Part shown: one piece after another, positions 1 through 7,662 of the stretch
Numbering within the stretch: position 1 is the first letter of the stretch
Layout of the letters: every line of letters begins with the position of its first letter
Assembly: GCA_964591565.1 (NCBI GenBank)
Contig: CAZQEC010000017.1
Coordinates: forward strand, 1-22,169
Length of the DNA stretch: 22,169 nt
DNA from: CAZQEC01 sp964591565
GTDB taxonomy: Bacteria > Patescibacteriota > UBA1384 > CAJBMM01
Reading direction: 5' to 3'
Notes under the pieces: model-generated
What the model was told of the DNA's origin: nothing
Database searches by the model: none
What the model saw: the letters and a program-made list of their open reading frames with translations, nothing else
Made by a program: the position numbers and the translations under genes

Positions 1-74
1 GCTAAAGCTACGAAAAGGGCACAGCGTCGCTGACACTCCTCTCAATGACAAGTAGATTATGATTTTATCGTAGT

Positions 75-110
75 TTTCAAATTACAAATTAAAAATTTCA
101 AATTATTTTC
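75..110. repeat. Heptamer repeat tract, TTTCAAA type (copy 1)
   Basis: The tract reads as consecutive 7-mers TTTCAAA, TTACAAA, TTAAAAA, TTTCAAA, TTATTTT. It is repeated with one mismatch at 206-241. The flanking stretches 1-74 and 111-205 hold no gene and no other signal I can support. Confidence 0.85.
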
Positions 111-205
111 TTCCGCTTCGACAAAACGAAAATCTGTCACATTTCTGACTATCGGGCCGCATAGCTGGATCTACCGATTCTAAATCTTTTGAATCTATTA
201 TCGTT

Positions 206-241
206 TTTCAAATTTCAAATTAAAAATTTCAAATTATTTTC
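206..241. repeat. Heptamer repeat tract, TTTCAAA type (copy 2)
   Basis: The units are TTTCAAA, TTTCAAA, TTAAAAA, TTTCAAA, TTATTTT, then C. This is a 36-nt direct repeat of 75-110 with a single difference in the second unit. It lies in the same orientation, 131 bp downstream. Confidence 0.85.
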
Positions 242-256
242 TCGGATTACTTAACC

Positions 257-298
257 CCTGATACCTGATACGAAATACCTGCTACCTTATACCTCTGA
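257..298. repeat. Heptamer repeat tract, CCTGATA type
   Basis: Six 7-mers follow each other: CCTGATA, CCTGATA, CGAAATA, CCTGCTA, CCTTATA, CCTCTGA. It belongs to the same family as the repeats around the four-helix-bundle gene at 11914-12406, sharing a 17-nt identical block (255-271) with the right arm there. Confidence 0.85.
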
Positions 299-314
299 AC
301 AAGATAATCATTAA

Positions 315-371
315 TTGATTTTGAAAATTTGATAATTGATAATTTAATGATAATTGAAAATTGAAAATTAT
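315..371. repeat. Heptamer repeat tract, TTGATAA/TTGAAAA type
   Basis: It contains TTGATAA twice in tandem (329-342) and TTGAAAA twice in tandem (354-367), with related imperfect units around them. The same word family recurs at 12416-12436, just before the glucosaminidase-like gene. Confidence 0.75.
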
Positions 372-386
372 CTTCGCTACTTGCTA

Positions 387-411
387 CCTTATACCTGATA
401 CCCGATACCCA
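387..411. repeat. Heptamer repeat tract, CCTGATA type (short)
   Basis: The units are CCTTATA, CCTGATA, CCCGATA, then CCCAT. Positions 385-401 are identical over 17 nt to part of the right arm at 12377-12406. Confidence 0.8.
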
Positions 412-451
412 TACGGCATAATTGTTTGCTCATTATGCACTCATAATTACA

Positions 452-486
452 TTATGCATTTTGCATTATCCATTATCCATTTCTTT
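452..486. repeat. Heptamer repeat tract, TTATCCA type (copy 1)
   Basis: The units are TTATGCA, TTTTGCA, TTATCCA, TTATCCA, TTTCTTT. Positions 466-485 are identical over 20 nt to 9189-9208. In both places the tract is followed within about 10 nt by an extended -10 box and a purine-rich ribosome site. Confidence 0.85.
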
Positions 487-491
487 TTATC

Positions 492-500
492 TGCTATTAT
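492..500 (+). promoter_or_regulatory. Extended -10 promoter of the VirB6-like operon
   Basis: TGCTATTAT matches an extended -10 (TGn plus a TATAAT-like hexamer). No good -35 is visible at 16-18 nt upstream, which an extended -10 does not strictly need. Transcription would start near 507, giving a leader of about 45 nt before the ATG at 552. Confidence 0.5.
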
Positions 501-524
501 TATTCTATGGAGGGTAAAGCGCGG

Positions 525-548
525 GTGAATATGCCGACGCGTGTTTAA
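525..548 (+). other. Possible 7-codon leader ORF before the VirB6-like gene
   Basis: A GGAGGG at 509-514 lies 10 nt before a GTG at 525. That codon opens a short frame (M-N-M-P-T-R-V) ending in TAA at 546-548, three bases before the ATG of the next gene and in the same phase. The big gene itself has only AAGGG directly against its start, so the strong ribosome site may serve this leader and couple it to the next gene. This is inference; the site may instead be a poorly spaced one for the main gene. Confidence 0.25.
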
Positions 549-551
549 GGG

Positions 552-3500
552 ATGTATAGATATAAAAAAGTTTTGATCGTTTTAATGCTCGCCCTGTGGG
601 GAGCGAGTGTTGTAGTGATGTTCAAAAGCACCGCCTCCGGCGTGCCGAATGCTTATGCCACTACCCAAGATCCAGGGATAAATGTCACAGCGGCGCTGAA
701 ACCCTCAACTACCGATGCGATAGAAATCAATTTTAACTCGGTGACCGGTGCGACAATGTATTCGATTCAGCGCAAAAGCGGCACGGTCGAAACCGACTTA
801 ATTTCAGTAGTTGCGCCTCACACCGCATACACAGATACTGGCTTAGGCAACGGCACATATACATATACCGTCACGGCCTTAAAANNNNNNNNNNATCAGC
901 CCTTTAGCCCAGCTATCTCGGCTACTAGCAACTCCGTCACTATTACTGCAAGCCTTGTTGGTGGTCCTCCACCCCCTGCTGGCGGGGGCTTAACTGAAAA
1001 TAAATCAGCTTTTTTGGGTGGACCGTGTGCAGAAGCAGACGCCGCCGCCAAAACGGCCGCCGCGTCTCAAAAGCCCTTTACTAACACCATTTACGACACC
1101 ATTAACGAAAAAGGGGTGAAGCAGGTTTATAAATGGACGTTAAGCTTAGTCAACCTACTGGTGCTATTTTTTCTACTGATTATCGCCTTCTCCAACATTT
1201 TACGTTTGAATATAGACACTTATGCGGTGCAAAAGGTATTTACCCCGCTTATTTTAGGCGTGCTATTGGCCAATTTCGGCTGGTTAATTTGCCGCTTTTT
1301 GCTCGAAATTAGCACCATTTTGTACCACGCTTTGACCGACCCGTACGGCGGCGGGGCGGGATTGTTTGCTAAAATTGCTCAAGACGGCTACGGCTTCGGC
1401 AATATATGCTCCATCGCCAAAGGCGACACGATTGGTCTTGGCTCCTCTTTGCTCGGCTCATTTGTCGGCACCGCGATGATGTTAGTGGCGGGTATTTTGA
1501 TACTAACCCTATACTTTTTACTCATCGCTCGGGTGTGGATAATTACACTGTTAATCATTCTTTCACCTTTGGCCTTTTTAGCCCTCGGCTTCCCGATGAC
1601 CAGTCAGTACTTCAAAAAGTGGTGGAGTATGTACTTTAACTGGGTGTTTATGGCGCCAGCATCGTTTTTGATATTGGTGTTGGCGGTAAAAATGGCGGAG
1701 ATTGGCGACGGGCCAAACTTGACTAAATATATTATCATCACTGGTTTATTGTACTTCGCCGTGCAAGTGCCGTTCAAAATGGGCGGGGAATGGATGACCA
1801 AATGGGGCGGGTACATTTCACAGTTTAAAAAAGGGGCGGCCGCACCAGTGCAAGCGCTGGGAAAATCGGCTCAAAAGAGAATCGGCGAAAGTTATGCCGG
1901 CTATCGCGACGAAGCCTTAAATCGAGCCAAATACGCACTTTGGAAAAATCCGGCTGGCAAAAAAATTAGCGAAATGCAAAAAAATACAGAGTTACGACGT
2001 GCAAATCTTGAAACCGCAGTTGACGCAGCCCGCCGCAGAGGACATGCCAGTTACGTTGAAACAGAACATGGTAAACGGCGCGCGGTACAAGTCGGTAAGA
2101 CAGGTGAACAGGTCAAAACCATCGATGATACGTTGAAAGTTGCCGAGCAAGAGGGAATAGCAAGCTTCAAAAGAAAAGGGTCGCCGGAGGCCAGTGCGAT
2201 CGGAATGCGTCTAGCTGAGCTACGAAAGAGGCAAGAGCTGGTGGAAAAGCAGCTACATGAATTTGCCGCCAAATCAGATATAAAATTTGGTGATACAGAC
2301 CAGGGAACGGCAATACAAGATGAGTTATCGAGACTAGCGCACGCGGAAGAAGAGGAAAAAGAAAAACTGCAAAAACAGATTAATGAATCAGGCACCCGTT
2401 ATTTTGATACCGCCCTAGCCACCTCGATCGATCAGGAAATTGAGGAGTTGAAAACTAAAAATAAGACACTGACCGAAAATATCGAGGCAAAACGTGAAAT
2501 GGCGCGCAATATGTGGGTGGCCCAAGATCAAGCAAAGGAAGATGAGCGCGAAGCGCTATCAGCCGAGAAAGCAAAGGTTGATCTCCAGATTGAAGAGGGG
2601 GTAAAAGCTATTGATGGGCGCATTATCACTGAGCATGAGTCGGAATTGCGCGATTCTATGAATAAACGACATGAAAAAGAGTTTGAAGGCGGTCCAGACG
2701 TGCTGGCAAAAGGACTGCGCCTGCGTTATGAAACCGTACTGCGTAGACAGTTTGAGGCCGAGCATGAGGATAGTAAGTTATCAACAGCTGAAAAAGATAC
2801 GCTATTCAGTAAAGAATATGAGGATCGTTTAGATAAACATCAACTTAGTGAGGAAGCATCACGATTTCGAGCCAATGGAAAGGGCATTACTAAAGAAGAG
2901 CAAAGTCGCCTGACTAAATTGCATCAAAAAAGAGACGCACTTCAAGAGACTATTCAGACTAAAGGTAGTTTATCGGCTACCGCGGCACTGGCCGCCAAAG
3001 ACGCCGCCAATGCCAAGGCGCGTTATGACCAATATGTTGTACAGGCGGGTGCACTGGCATCTACTAGAGTTATCAAAGACGACACTAGTGTTCAGCAAGC
3101 CAAGACTGAATTGGCGAAGGCCGATAAAGAGATGGACGAACTTGAAGAAACGCCGGAACGTAAAAAACGCAAATCTGATGTAGACAGCATTAAAGCCGAA
3201 ATAAGTGAGCTCGAGAAAAAAATCGCCAGTGCAGAGAAAAATATAATAAATGATATCCATGAGGACGCTGGAATGACCGAATCCCAAAAGCAAACTGAAA
3301 TTAAACAACAGCTGGAAGAGTTAAATGCAGGCACGAGTGAAGCAGGCAAAGCTTTAAGTGAGACAAAAACAAAGCTCGAGGACAATCAAGATGCCTTGAA
3401 AAAGCTCGAAGAGACAAGTGACGACGCCTACAAGGGGGTAAAGGCAAAACGGGGACAAGCCCAGGCGCGGCTAAAACAAGCTCAAGTTGTAGCTTCGCAA

Positions 3501-4949
3501 TATACACCAGAAGCGTCGGCGCAATGGGTATCTGTGTTGGATTCGAACAAAGAAGATATCTCGGAAATTGAGGCATGGTTTAGTCATTCAGATTTAGGAA
3601 ATGTCATTAATGCCAAACGAGCCGTTTGGCGAAACTTCATTGCCTCCAATCAGCAGGTCGCCGATGAAAGATTAAGTCGAGCATTTTACAATTACTTTAG
3701 AACCGATGAACAAGGCGAACGTATGGCTAAGATGGTCGGGAGATCTCTACGCGAATACGTTGAACTGGTTGATCATCACAATGCATCACGTTTGAACGCT
3801 CAAGAGGCCAAAGAGTTAATGGATCGGGAAAGTAGTAAGGGCACCACCGTTGTACTACAAAAAATGTTGCATCCACAAAACTTTCACGAGCGCGAAATAG
3901 AAGCACAGCGCAGATTAGATAACATAGACGATCAGCTGAGACGCCTCCGCGAAGATGGTTATCATGAAATAAAAACTGATGAAAAACTAGAAGAAATTGA
4001 GAATTTGAATAAAAGTATTCAGAAACTCAATAATACAATAAAAAATGGAACCGATGATGAGAAGAAAAAGGCAAGTATAGATTTGGCGGATGATCAAGCT
4101 AAGCTTGCTAGTGCCCAAAATGAATTGTCTGGCGCACAGGAAATGCAGAATCTCTCAATCACAAGAATGCAAACAGTCGGTGAACAAGAGCAAGCTAGAG
4201 AGGCTTTAGAAAAGCACCTTACTATCATGAAAGATGAGTATGGTGCAATTGAATCACTGCCAGCATATCTACAAACAGAGTATACATATGCGATAAATAA
4301 GGCTACAGGGAAGGTGGAAACCGATGACGAAGGAAAAAAAATATGGGAAGTAAATCGTAACTTTGATACTTCCAGGGGTGGAAGGGCTAGACGTGTTTTG
4401 GACCGAAGAATTACAATGTTGGCCAAGGAGATGAACAGTGCTATAAGCGGTACTGCCGAAGGACGTTCGGATGCAGAAATTTTAAACGAAATTCTTGGTA
4501 GAGGCAACGATGTCAAAGATTTTGAACTCGTTCAGGCATTATTGAGCGGAGATTTTGCGAAAGTTGCACAAAAAGTTAAGGATAAAGAGTGGGATCATCG
4601 TATTATTGAAAAAGCCGAGCGTTTTTTGGGAGCTGGGTTTAAAATCGCGCAAAACTGGGATCAAGGCAGGGTAATGCGTGACGCCCTTTACTCCGAGGTA
4701 TTGCCACCGGAAATCATTGAGCGCGCAATTGCTGAACTAAATAGAACTGGGGTGTTCGAGAAAACTCCGGCGATGAAAAGCCATGCCATGCGCTGGATAA
4801 ATGAGATGCAAGACAACGACGGTCACGTTCAGAAAGAAACAATGTATGAAATACGGACAATGATGCGCCGCACAGATAGTCGCCAGCTGGTTAACCAGAT
4901 GATCCGCACCGTAATGAAGCTTATTACTCCGACAGTCAAGTCATTTTAG
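552..4949 (+). CDS. VirB6/TrbL-like T4SS membrane protein with FN3 domain and very long coiled-coil tail
   Basis: Likely the polytopic inner-membrane channel component of the type IV secretion system. The start is fixed by an in-frame TAA at 546-548. Order of parts: N-terminal hydrophobic signal or anchor (about 6-25); a fibronectin-III-like beta domain (about 43-130) ending in Y-T-Y-T-V-T-A; a Pro/Gly linker (about 136-168); five to seven membrane segments between about 195 and 410; then about 1000 residues of charged, Glu/Lys/Gln/Ala-rich sequence with strong coiled-coil character. VirB6 proteins are usually a few hundred residues, so the cytoplasmic-looking tail is exceptional. The family call rests on the membrane pattern and on PrgI/VirB4 in the same window, not on a diagnostic motif. 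A 10-N gap makes residues 112-115 undetermined, so the true length and frame there are not proven. It probably heads an operon with the next two genes. Confidence 0.7.
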   Translation: MYRYKKVLIVLMLALWGASVVVMFKSTASGVPNAYATTQDPGINVTAALKPSTTDAIEINFNSVTGATMYSIQRKSGTVETDLISVVAPHTAYTDTGLGNGTYTYTVTALKXXXXQPFSPAISATSNSVTITASLVGGPPPPAGGGLTENKSAFLGGPCAEADAAAKTAAASQKPFTNTIYDTINEKGVKQVYKWTLSLVNLLVLFFLLIIAFSNILRLNIDTYAVQKVFTPLILGVLLANFGWLICRFLLEISTILYHALTDPYGGGAGLFAKIAQDGYGFGNICSIAKGDTIGLGSSLLGSFVGTAMMLVAGILILTLYFLLIARVWIITLLIILSPLAFLALGFPMTSQYFKKWWSMYFNWVFMAPASFLILVLAVKMAEIGDGPNLTKYIIITGLLYFAVQVPFKMGGEWMTKWGGYISQFKKGAAAPVQALGKSAQKRIGESYAGYRDEALNRAKYALWKNPAGKKISEMQKNTELRRANLETAVDAARRRGHASYVETEHGKRRAVQVGKTGEQVKTIDDTLKVAEQEGIASFKRKGSPEASAIGMRLAELRKRQELVEKQLHEFAAKSDIKFGDTDQGTAIQDELSRLAHAEEEEKEKLQKQINESGTRYFDTALATSIDQEIEELKTKNKTLTENIEAKREMARNMWVAQDQAKEDEREALSAEKAKVDLQIEEGVKAIDGRIITEHESELRDSMNKRHEKEFEGGPDVLAKGLRLRYETVLRRQFEAEHEDSKLSTAEKDTLFSKEYEDRLDKHQLSEEASRFRANGKGITKEEQSRLTKLHQKRDALQETIQTKGSLSATAALAAKDAANAKARYDQYVVQAGALASTRVIKDDTSVQQAKTELAKADKEMDELEETPERKKRKSDVDSIKAEISELEKKIASAEKNIINDIHEDAGMTESQKQTEIKQQLEELNAGTSEAGKALSETKTKLEDNQDALKKLEETSDDAYKGVKAKRGQAQARLKQAQVVASQYTPEASAQWVSVLDSNKEDISEIEAWFSHSDLGNVINAKRAVWRNFIASNQQVADERLSRAFYNYFRTDEQGERMAKMVGRSLREYVELVDHHNASRLNAQEAKELMDRESSKGTTVVLQKMLHPQNFHEREIEAQRRLDNIDDQLRRLREDGYHEIKTDEKLEEIENLNKSIQKLNNTIKNGTDDEKKKASIDLADDQAKLASAQNELSGAQEMQNLSITRMQTVGEQEQAREALEKHLTIMKDEYGAIESLPAYLQTEYTYAINKATGKVETDDEGKKIWEVNRNFDTSRGGRARRVLDRRITMLAKEMNSAISGTAEGRSDAEILNEILGRGNDVKDFELVQALLSGDFAKVAQKVKDKEWDHRIIEKAERFLGAGFKIAQNWDQGRVMRDALYSEVLPPEIIERAIAELNRTGVFEKTPAMKSHAMRWINEMQDNDGHVQKETMYEIRTMMRRTDSRQLVNQMIRTVMKLITPTVKSF
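885..894. other. Assembly gap (10 N) inside the FN3-like domain
   Basis: Ten N bases interrupt the gene. The frame continues across the gap as drawn, and the residues on both sides look like the last strands of a single FN3 fold, so the real gap is probably short and in frame. Ten N is a common placeholder, so extra FN3 repeats could be missing. Confidence 0.95.
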
Positions 4950-4960
4950 GATAAATAATC

Positions 4961-5836
4961 ATGAACCAGGATTTTAAACAAGTTTCATCTGACATCGCAA
5001 TAACGAATGTGCCACCGGTCACTGGTATTATTGACAATAATACAGATGCATCGATGCATCTGGAAGACACCTTAGACAATTTGGCAATCAATCCTGATGA
5101 CGACACCTTCGCTGAATTGACTGAGACTTATTCGACAAATGAGATCAAGGAAGCTCTAGACCAAGTTACACTTACTTACGCTCGAAGAATTATTAACACA
5201 TGCGTCCCATTATTGCCCCAAACACCAACTTCAGATCCACCCAACCGACTGAGCGAAGCGGTGCAAATAATTTACTCAAACACTCCTTTTCAGTATCAGA
5301 ACCAGTGGCAAAACAAGATACTGCCATGGCTAGCCGCATTGAGGTGGACACGTGAAAAATATATTTATATGTCCATACCAGACGAAGTGGAAATATTGCG
5401 CAGAATGGCAAGCAAATATTTTTCCCAAACAACCATTTATGATGAGGTACATAATAAGTTACTGCTTGCACAGGATTTATTATTGTCATTACCCAATTTA
5501 GAACTGCCAAGCGTCGAATTTACTGACGATGTGTACGATTTATTAGGTGAGAAACAAGCCGCGCTTGAAACGAATGAAGAATTCAAAACACGTATGTCCA
5601 CCCGAATACATCGTTTTTATTTGGTGTGTGATTGCCTAATCATGACGCAAGAATTGAAAAACCAGAATGACAACGAGGCTATTGACCTCGAAACTGCGTT
5701 TCTTTTGGCGCCTGACGCCATACGGCCGTTTGCTATGGCGCGGGATCGCATTTTGCAAAGTATTATGCTACCAGCCCATCCCCAAGTAACCGCAGTCGCT
5801 ACCCCTCCCGTTAGTACTAACTTAGACATTGCGTAA
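4961..5836 (+). CDS. Hypothetical acidic helical protein in the VirB6-like operon
   Basis: I do not recognise this family. The 291-residue product has no signal peptide or membrane segment. Its first 60 residues are acidic and disordered-looking (Asp/Asn/Thr-rich), followed by a mainly helical body with aromatic-rich stretches around 100-150, and a Pro/Val/Ala-rich tail. The ATG lies 11 nt after the stop of the VirB6-like gene, with AGG at 4948-4950 as a weak, somewhat distant ribosome site, so co-transcription is likely. A cytoplasmic protein tied to the coiled-coil tail of its neighbour, or a substrate or chaperone of the secretion system, would fit the position; nothing in the sequence proves either. 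Codon choice is more AT-leaning than in the virB4 region. Confidence 0.8.
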   Translation: MNQDFKQVSSDIAITNVPPVTGIIDNNTDASMHLEDTLDNLAINPDDDTFAELTETYSTNEIKEALDQVTLTYARRIINTCVPLLPQTPTSDPPNRLSEAVQIIYSNTPFQYQNQWQNKILPWLAALRWTREKYIYMSIPDEVEILRRMASKYFSQTTIYDEVHNKLLLAQDLLLSLPNLELPSVEFTDDVYDLLGEKQAALETNEEFKTRMSTRIHRFYLVCDCLIMTQELKNQNDNEAIDLETAFLLAPDAIRPFAMARDRILQSIMLPAHPQVTAVATPPVSTNLDIA

Positions 5837-5846
5837 AGGAGCATTT

Positions 5847-6686
5847 GTGATTGAATCAGAAACTCAAGTTCATGATGAGATCGTCGATCCTGCTGAAACA
5901 GCTGAAGCAATTTCACCTACGCTTACTCATGCTGAAGCAGGCAATGAAGATACAGTCGATTATGAGCAAGCATTCCATAATGCTGATATAGCACTATTCA
6001 TAGATGAATTAATAGATGTCGCTGATTCTAGCCAGCCCGATGCACAATACTACTGCTTCAATAGCTTGCGTCAATTTGCGCATGAAACAAATCTGATGCG
6101 GGATGATGAAGGGGAACGCGACGAGTTATTTGACCAAATAGTGGCTTTTCTGCACCCTGATTTGCACAAAGAAAGGTACCCCTTGTGGGCAATTGAATCG
6201 CTCGATAACCCAGAAGAGGATAAAGCAACATGGATACGGAATCTTGACATTTACTACATAAATCAAATCATTGAGGGTTCAATCAGCGCCGAGAAGGCGC
6301 ATACCCACGCCAAAAAACAATATTTTCGCATGATACAAGAGGCAGGAGTGCGCCTTGAAGATGATTACGACGAAACACAACTAATACGCGACGAGTCTGG
6401 AGATATTGTCGGGCTGGCGGCAGAACCAACGGAAGAATTGTCGCCAGAGTCACCGTATGGATGGGAACAAAATGAGGCGCCATTACCAATTAGCGGACTC
6501 AATTCTGATGCCCACACAGCTAAATCATCGTATGGTGGTGTTTATGGTGGTTCACATTTTAGTCAAAAAGGACAATATGGCCCAACTCCAACTACTGGTT
6601 ATACGAAGGGCATCGAAGCGGCGCGGGCAATCATGGCAAAAGCAAATAAACCAAGACAAAACCAGCATCTGGCACGAGCAAAATAA
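5847..6686 (+). CDS. Hypothetical acidic protein with Gly/Tyr-rich basic C-terminus
   Basis: No family recognised; 279 residues from a GTG start. I chose GTG 5847 because AAGGAG at 5836-5841 lies 5 nt upstream, directly after the stop of the preceding gene; the in-frame TTG at 5829 lies before this site and is unlikely. The first 50 residues are strongly acidic, the centre (about 50-190) is helical and still acidic, and the last 60 become Gly/Tyr/Ser-rich (S-S-Y-G-G-V-Y-G-G) and end in a basic tail (K-A-N-K-P-R-Q-N-Q-H-L-A-R-A-K). There is no signal peptide or membrane segment. It is the last gene of the VirB6-like operon. A disordered, positively charged C-terminus is typical of T4SS substrates' export signals, but that reading is only a suggestion. 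Confidence 0.8.
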   Translation: MIESETQVHDEIVDPAETAEAISPTLTHAEAGNEDTVDYEQAFHNADIALFIDELIDVADSSQPDAQYYCFNSLRQFAHETNLMRDDEGERDELFDQIVAFLHPDLHKERYPLWAIESLDNPEEDKATWIRNLDIYYINQIIEGSISAEKAHTHAKKQYFRMIQEAGVRLEDDYDETQLIRDESGDIVGLAAEPTEELSPESPYGWEQNEAPLPISGLNSDAHTAKSSYGGVYGGSHFSQKGQYGPTPTTGYTKGIEAARAIMAKANKPRQNQHLARAK

Positions 6687-6688
6687 AG

Positions 6689-6697
6689 TGATATAAT
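6689..6697 (+). promoter_or_regulatory. Extended -10 promoter for the EamA-riboflavin kinase pair
   Basis: TGATATAAT is a perfect extended -10. Transcription would begin near 6704, leaving about 26 nt of leader with no Shine-Dalgarno sequence before the ATG at 6730. No convincing -35 is seen. Confidence 0.6.
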
Positions 6698-6729
6698 CAG
6701 ATCATGCAGTATCGAAATGCAAAAAACCA

Positions 6730-7662
6730 ATGAATAAAATAACCAAAATCCCCCGCGTATATAGCGGCCCTATGTTTATTGTCCTCGCCGCTTTGTTGTG
6801 GGGTTTTGACGGCGTGTTACGCCGCAGTTTATTTTCTCTGCCCCCCAGCATCATCGTCTTTTACGAACATTTAATTGGCGCCGTTATTATTGCCCCATTC
6901 GCCTTGCCACTCCTGAAAGGACAAAAAATTAGTCGCAAAGAGTGGATGGCTCTGGCGTGGGTTAGTTTTTTAAGCGGCGTCGTTGGCACCCTATTTTTCA
7001 CCGCCGCGTTAGTAAAGGTGCATTTTATTTCAATTTCAGTGGTGTTTTTACTGCAAAAATTGCAACCCATTTTTGCCATTGGCACTGCTATGATTGTGCT
7101 CAAAGAGCGCGTCACATCTCGATTTATCGCTTGGGCTAGTCTGGCTTTAGTGGCGGCGTATTTTGTGACGTTTCCGAACGGTCGCGTGGATATTTCCACA
7201 GGAGCCGGTACCGCGATTGCAGCGCTTTTGGCGGTTGGCGCGGCGTTTGCCTGGGGGTCTTCGACCGCATTTTCCCGATTTGCGCTCCTGCGCCTGCCAC
7301 ATACCTTAACCACTGGCTTGCGGTTTTTTGTAACGGTGCCGATGGCGTTTTTGGCCGTGTTAATTCTGCGCAACGCGTCAGATTTGAGTACGCCGGGACA
7401 ATTTGAGTTTGGTCGGCTAGCACTGATTGCCCTGACTACCGGTATGGTGGCGCTGTGGATTTACTACAAAGGACTAAAAGATACACAGGTGCGAGTTTCG
7501 ACATTCCTCGAGTTTGTTTTCCCAGTCACGGCTGTTTTGTTGGATATGATAATTTATCATACTGTCCTAGCTCCATCGCAATATGGTGCGGCGCTGGTGC
7601 TTTTTGTCGCCATTTATCAAATATCGAAACAAAACCGCTTGAATAATGAAATATCGCTCTAA
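6730..7662 (+). CDS. EamA/DMT-family transporter, possibly a riboflavin importer
   Basis: A 310-residue drug/metabolite transporter superfamily protein with two tandem EamA halves (about 13-140 and 155-300) and about ten membrane helices. Visible hallmarks include the opening helix with A-A-L-L-W-G-F near 20 and a second-half equivalent (V-G-A-A-F-A-W-G-S-S-T-A-F) near 175, as expected for an internally duplicated family. The length is normal for the family. The gene has its own extended -10 and ends 17 nt inside the following riboflavin kinase gene, so the two are probably translationally coupled. Some DMT proteins (RibN) import riboflavin; with a kinase gene overlapping this one, a riboflavin transporter is a reasonable inference, but the substrate cannot be read from the sequence. 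It carries no sign of being part of the secretion system that surrounds it. Confidence 0.93.
   Translation: MNKITKIPRVYSGPMFIVLAALLWGFDGVLRRSLFSLPPSIIVFYEHLIGAVIIAPFALPLLKGQKISRKEWMALAWVSFLSGVVGTLFFTAALVKVHFISISVVFLLQKLQPIFAIGTAMIVLKERVTSRFIAWASLALVAAYFVTFPNGRVDISTGAGTAIAALLAVGAAFAWGSSTAFSRFALLRLPHTLTTGLRFFVTVPMAFLAVLILRNASDLSTPGQFEFGRLALIALTTGMVALWIYYKGLKDTQVRVSTFLEFVFPVTAVLLDMIIYHTVLAPSQYGAALVLFVAIYQISKQNRLNNEISL

Noticed and set aside
75..486. CRISPR array or origin iterons
   Set aside because: The repeats are 7-nt tandem units without unique spacers of constant length. No DnaA-box cluster or cas gene accompanies them.
1..551. tRNA or other structured RNA gene before the VirB6-like gene
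   Set aside because: No cloverleaf or conserved RNA motif could be found; the content is repeat DNA and a promoter.
5829..5846. TTG start for the second hypothetical protein
   Set aside because: It lies upstream of the strong AAGGAG that fits GTG 5847 and within the end of the previous gene.
6861..7373. 170-codon minus-strand open frame opposite the EamA gene
   Set aside because: Its composition is that of an antisense shadow of hydrophobic codons, with no domain or ribosome site.
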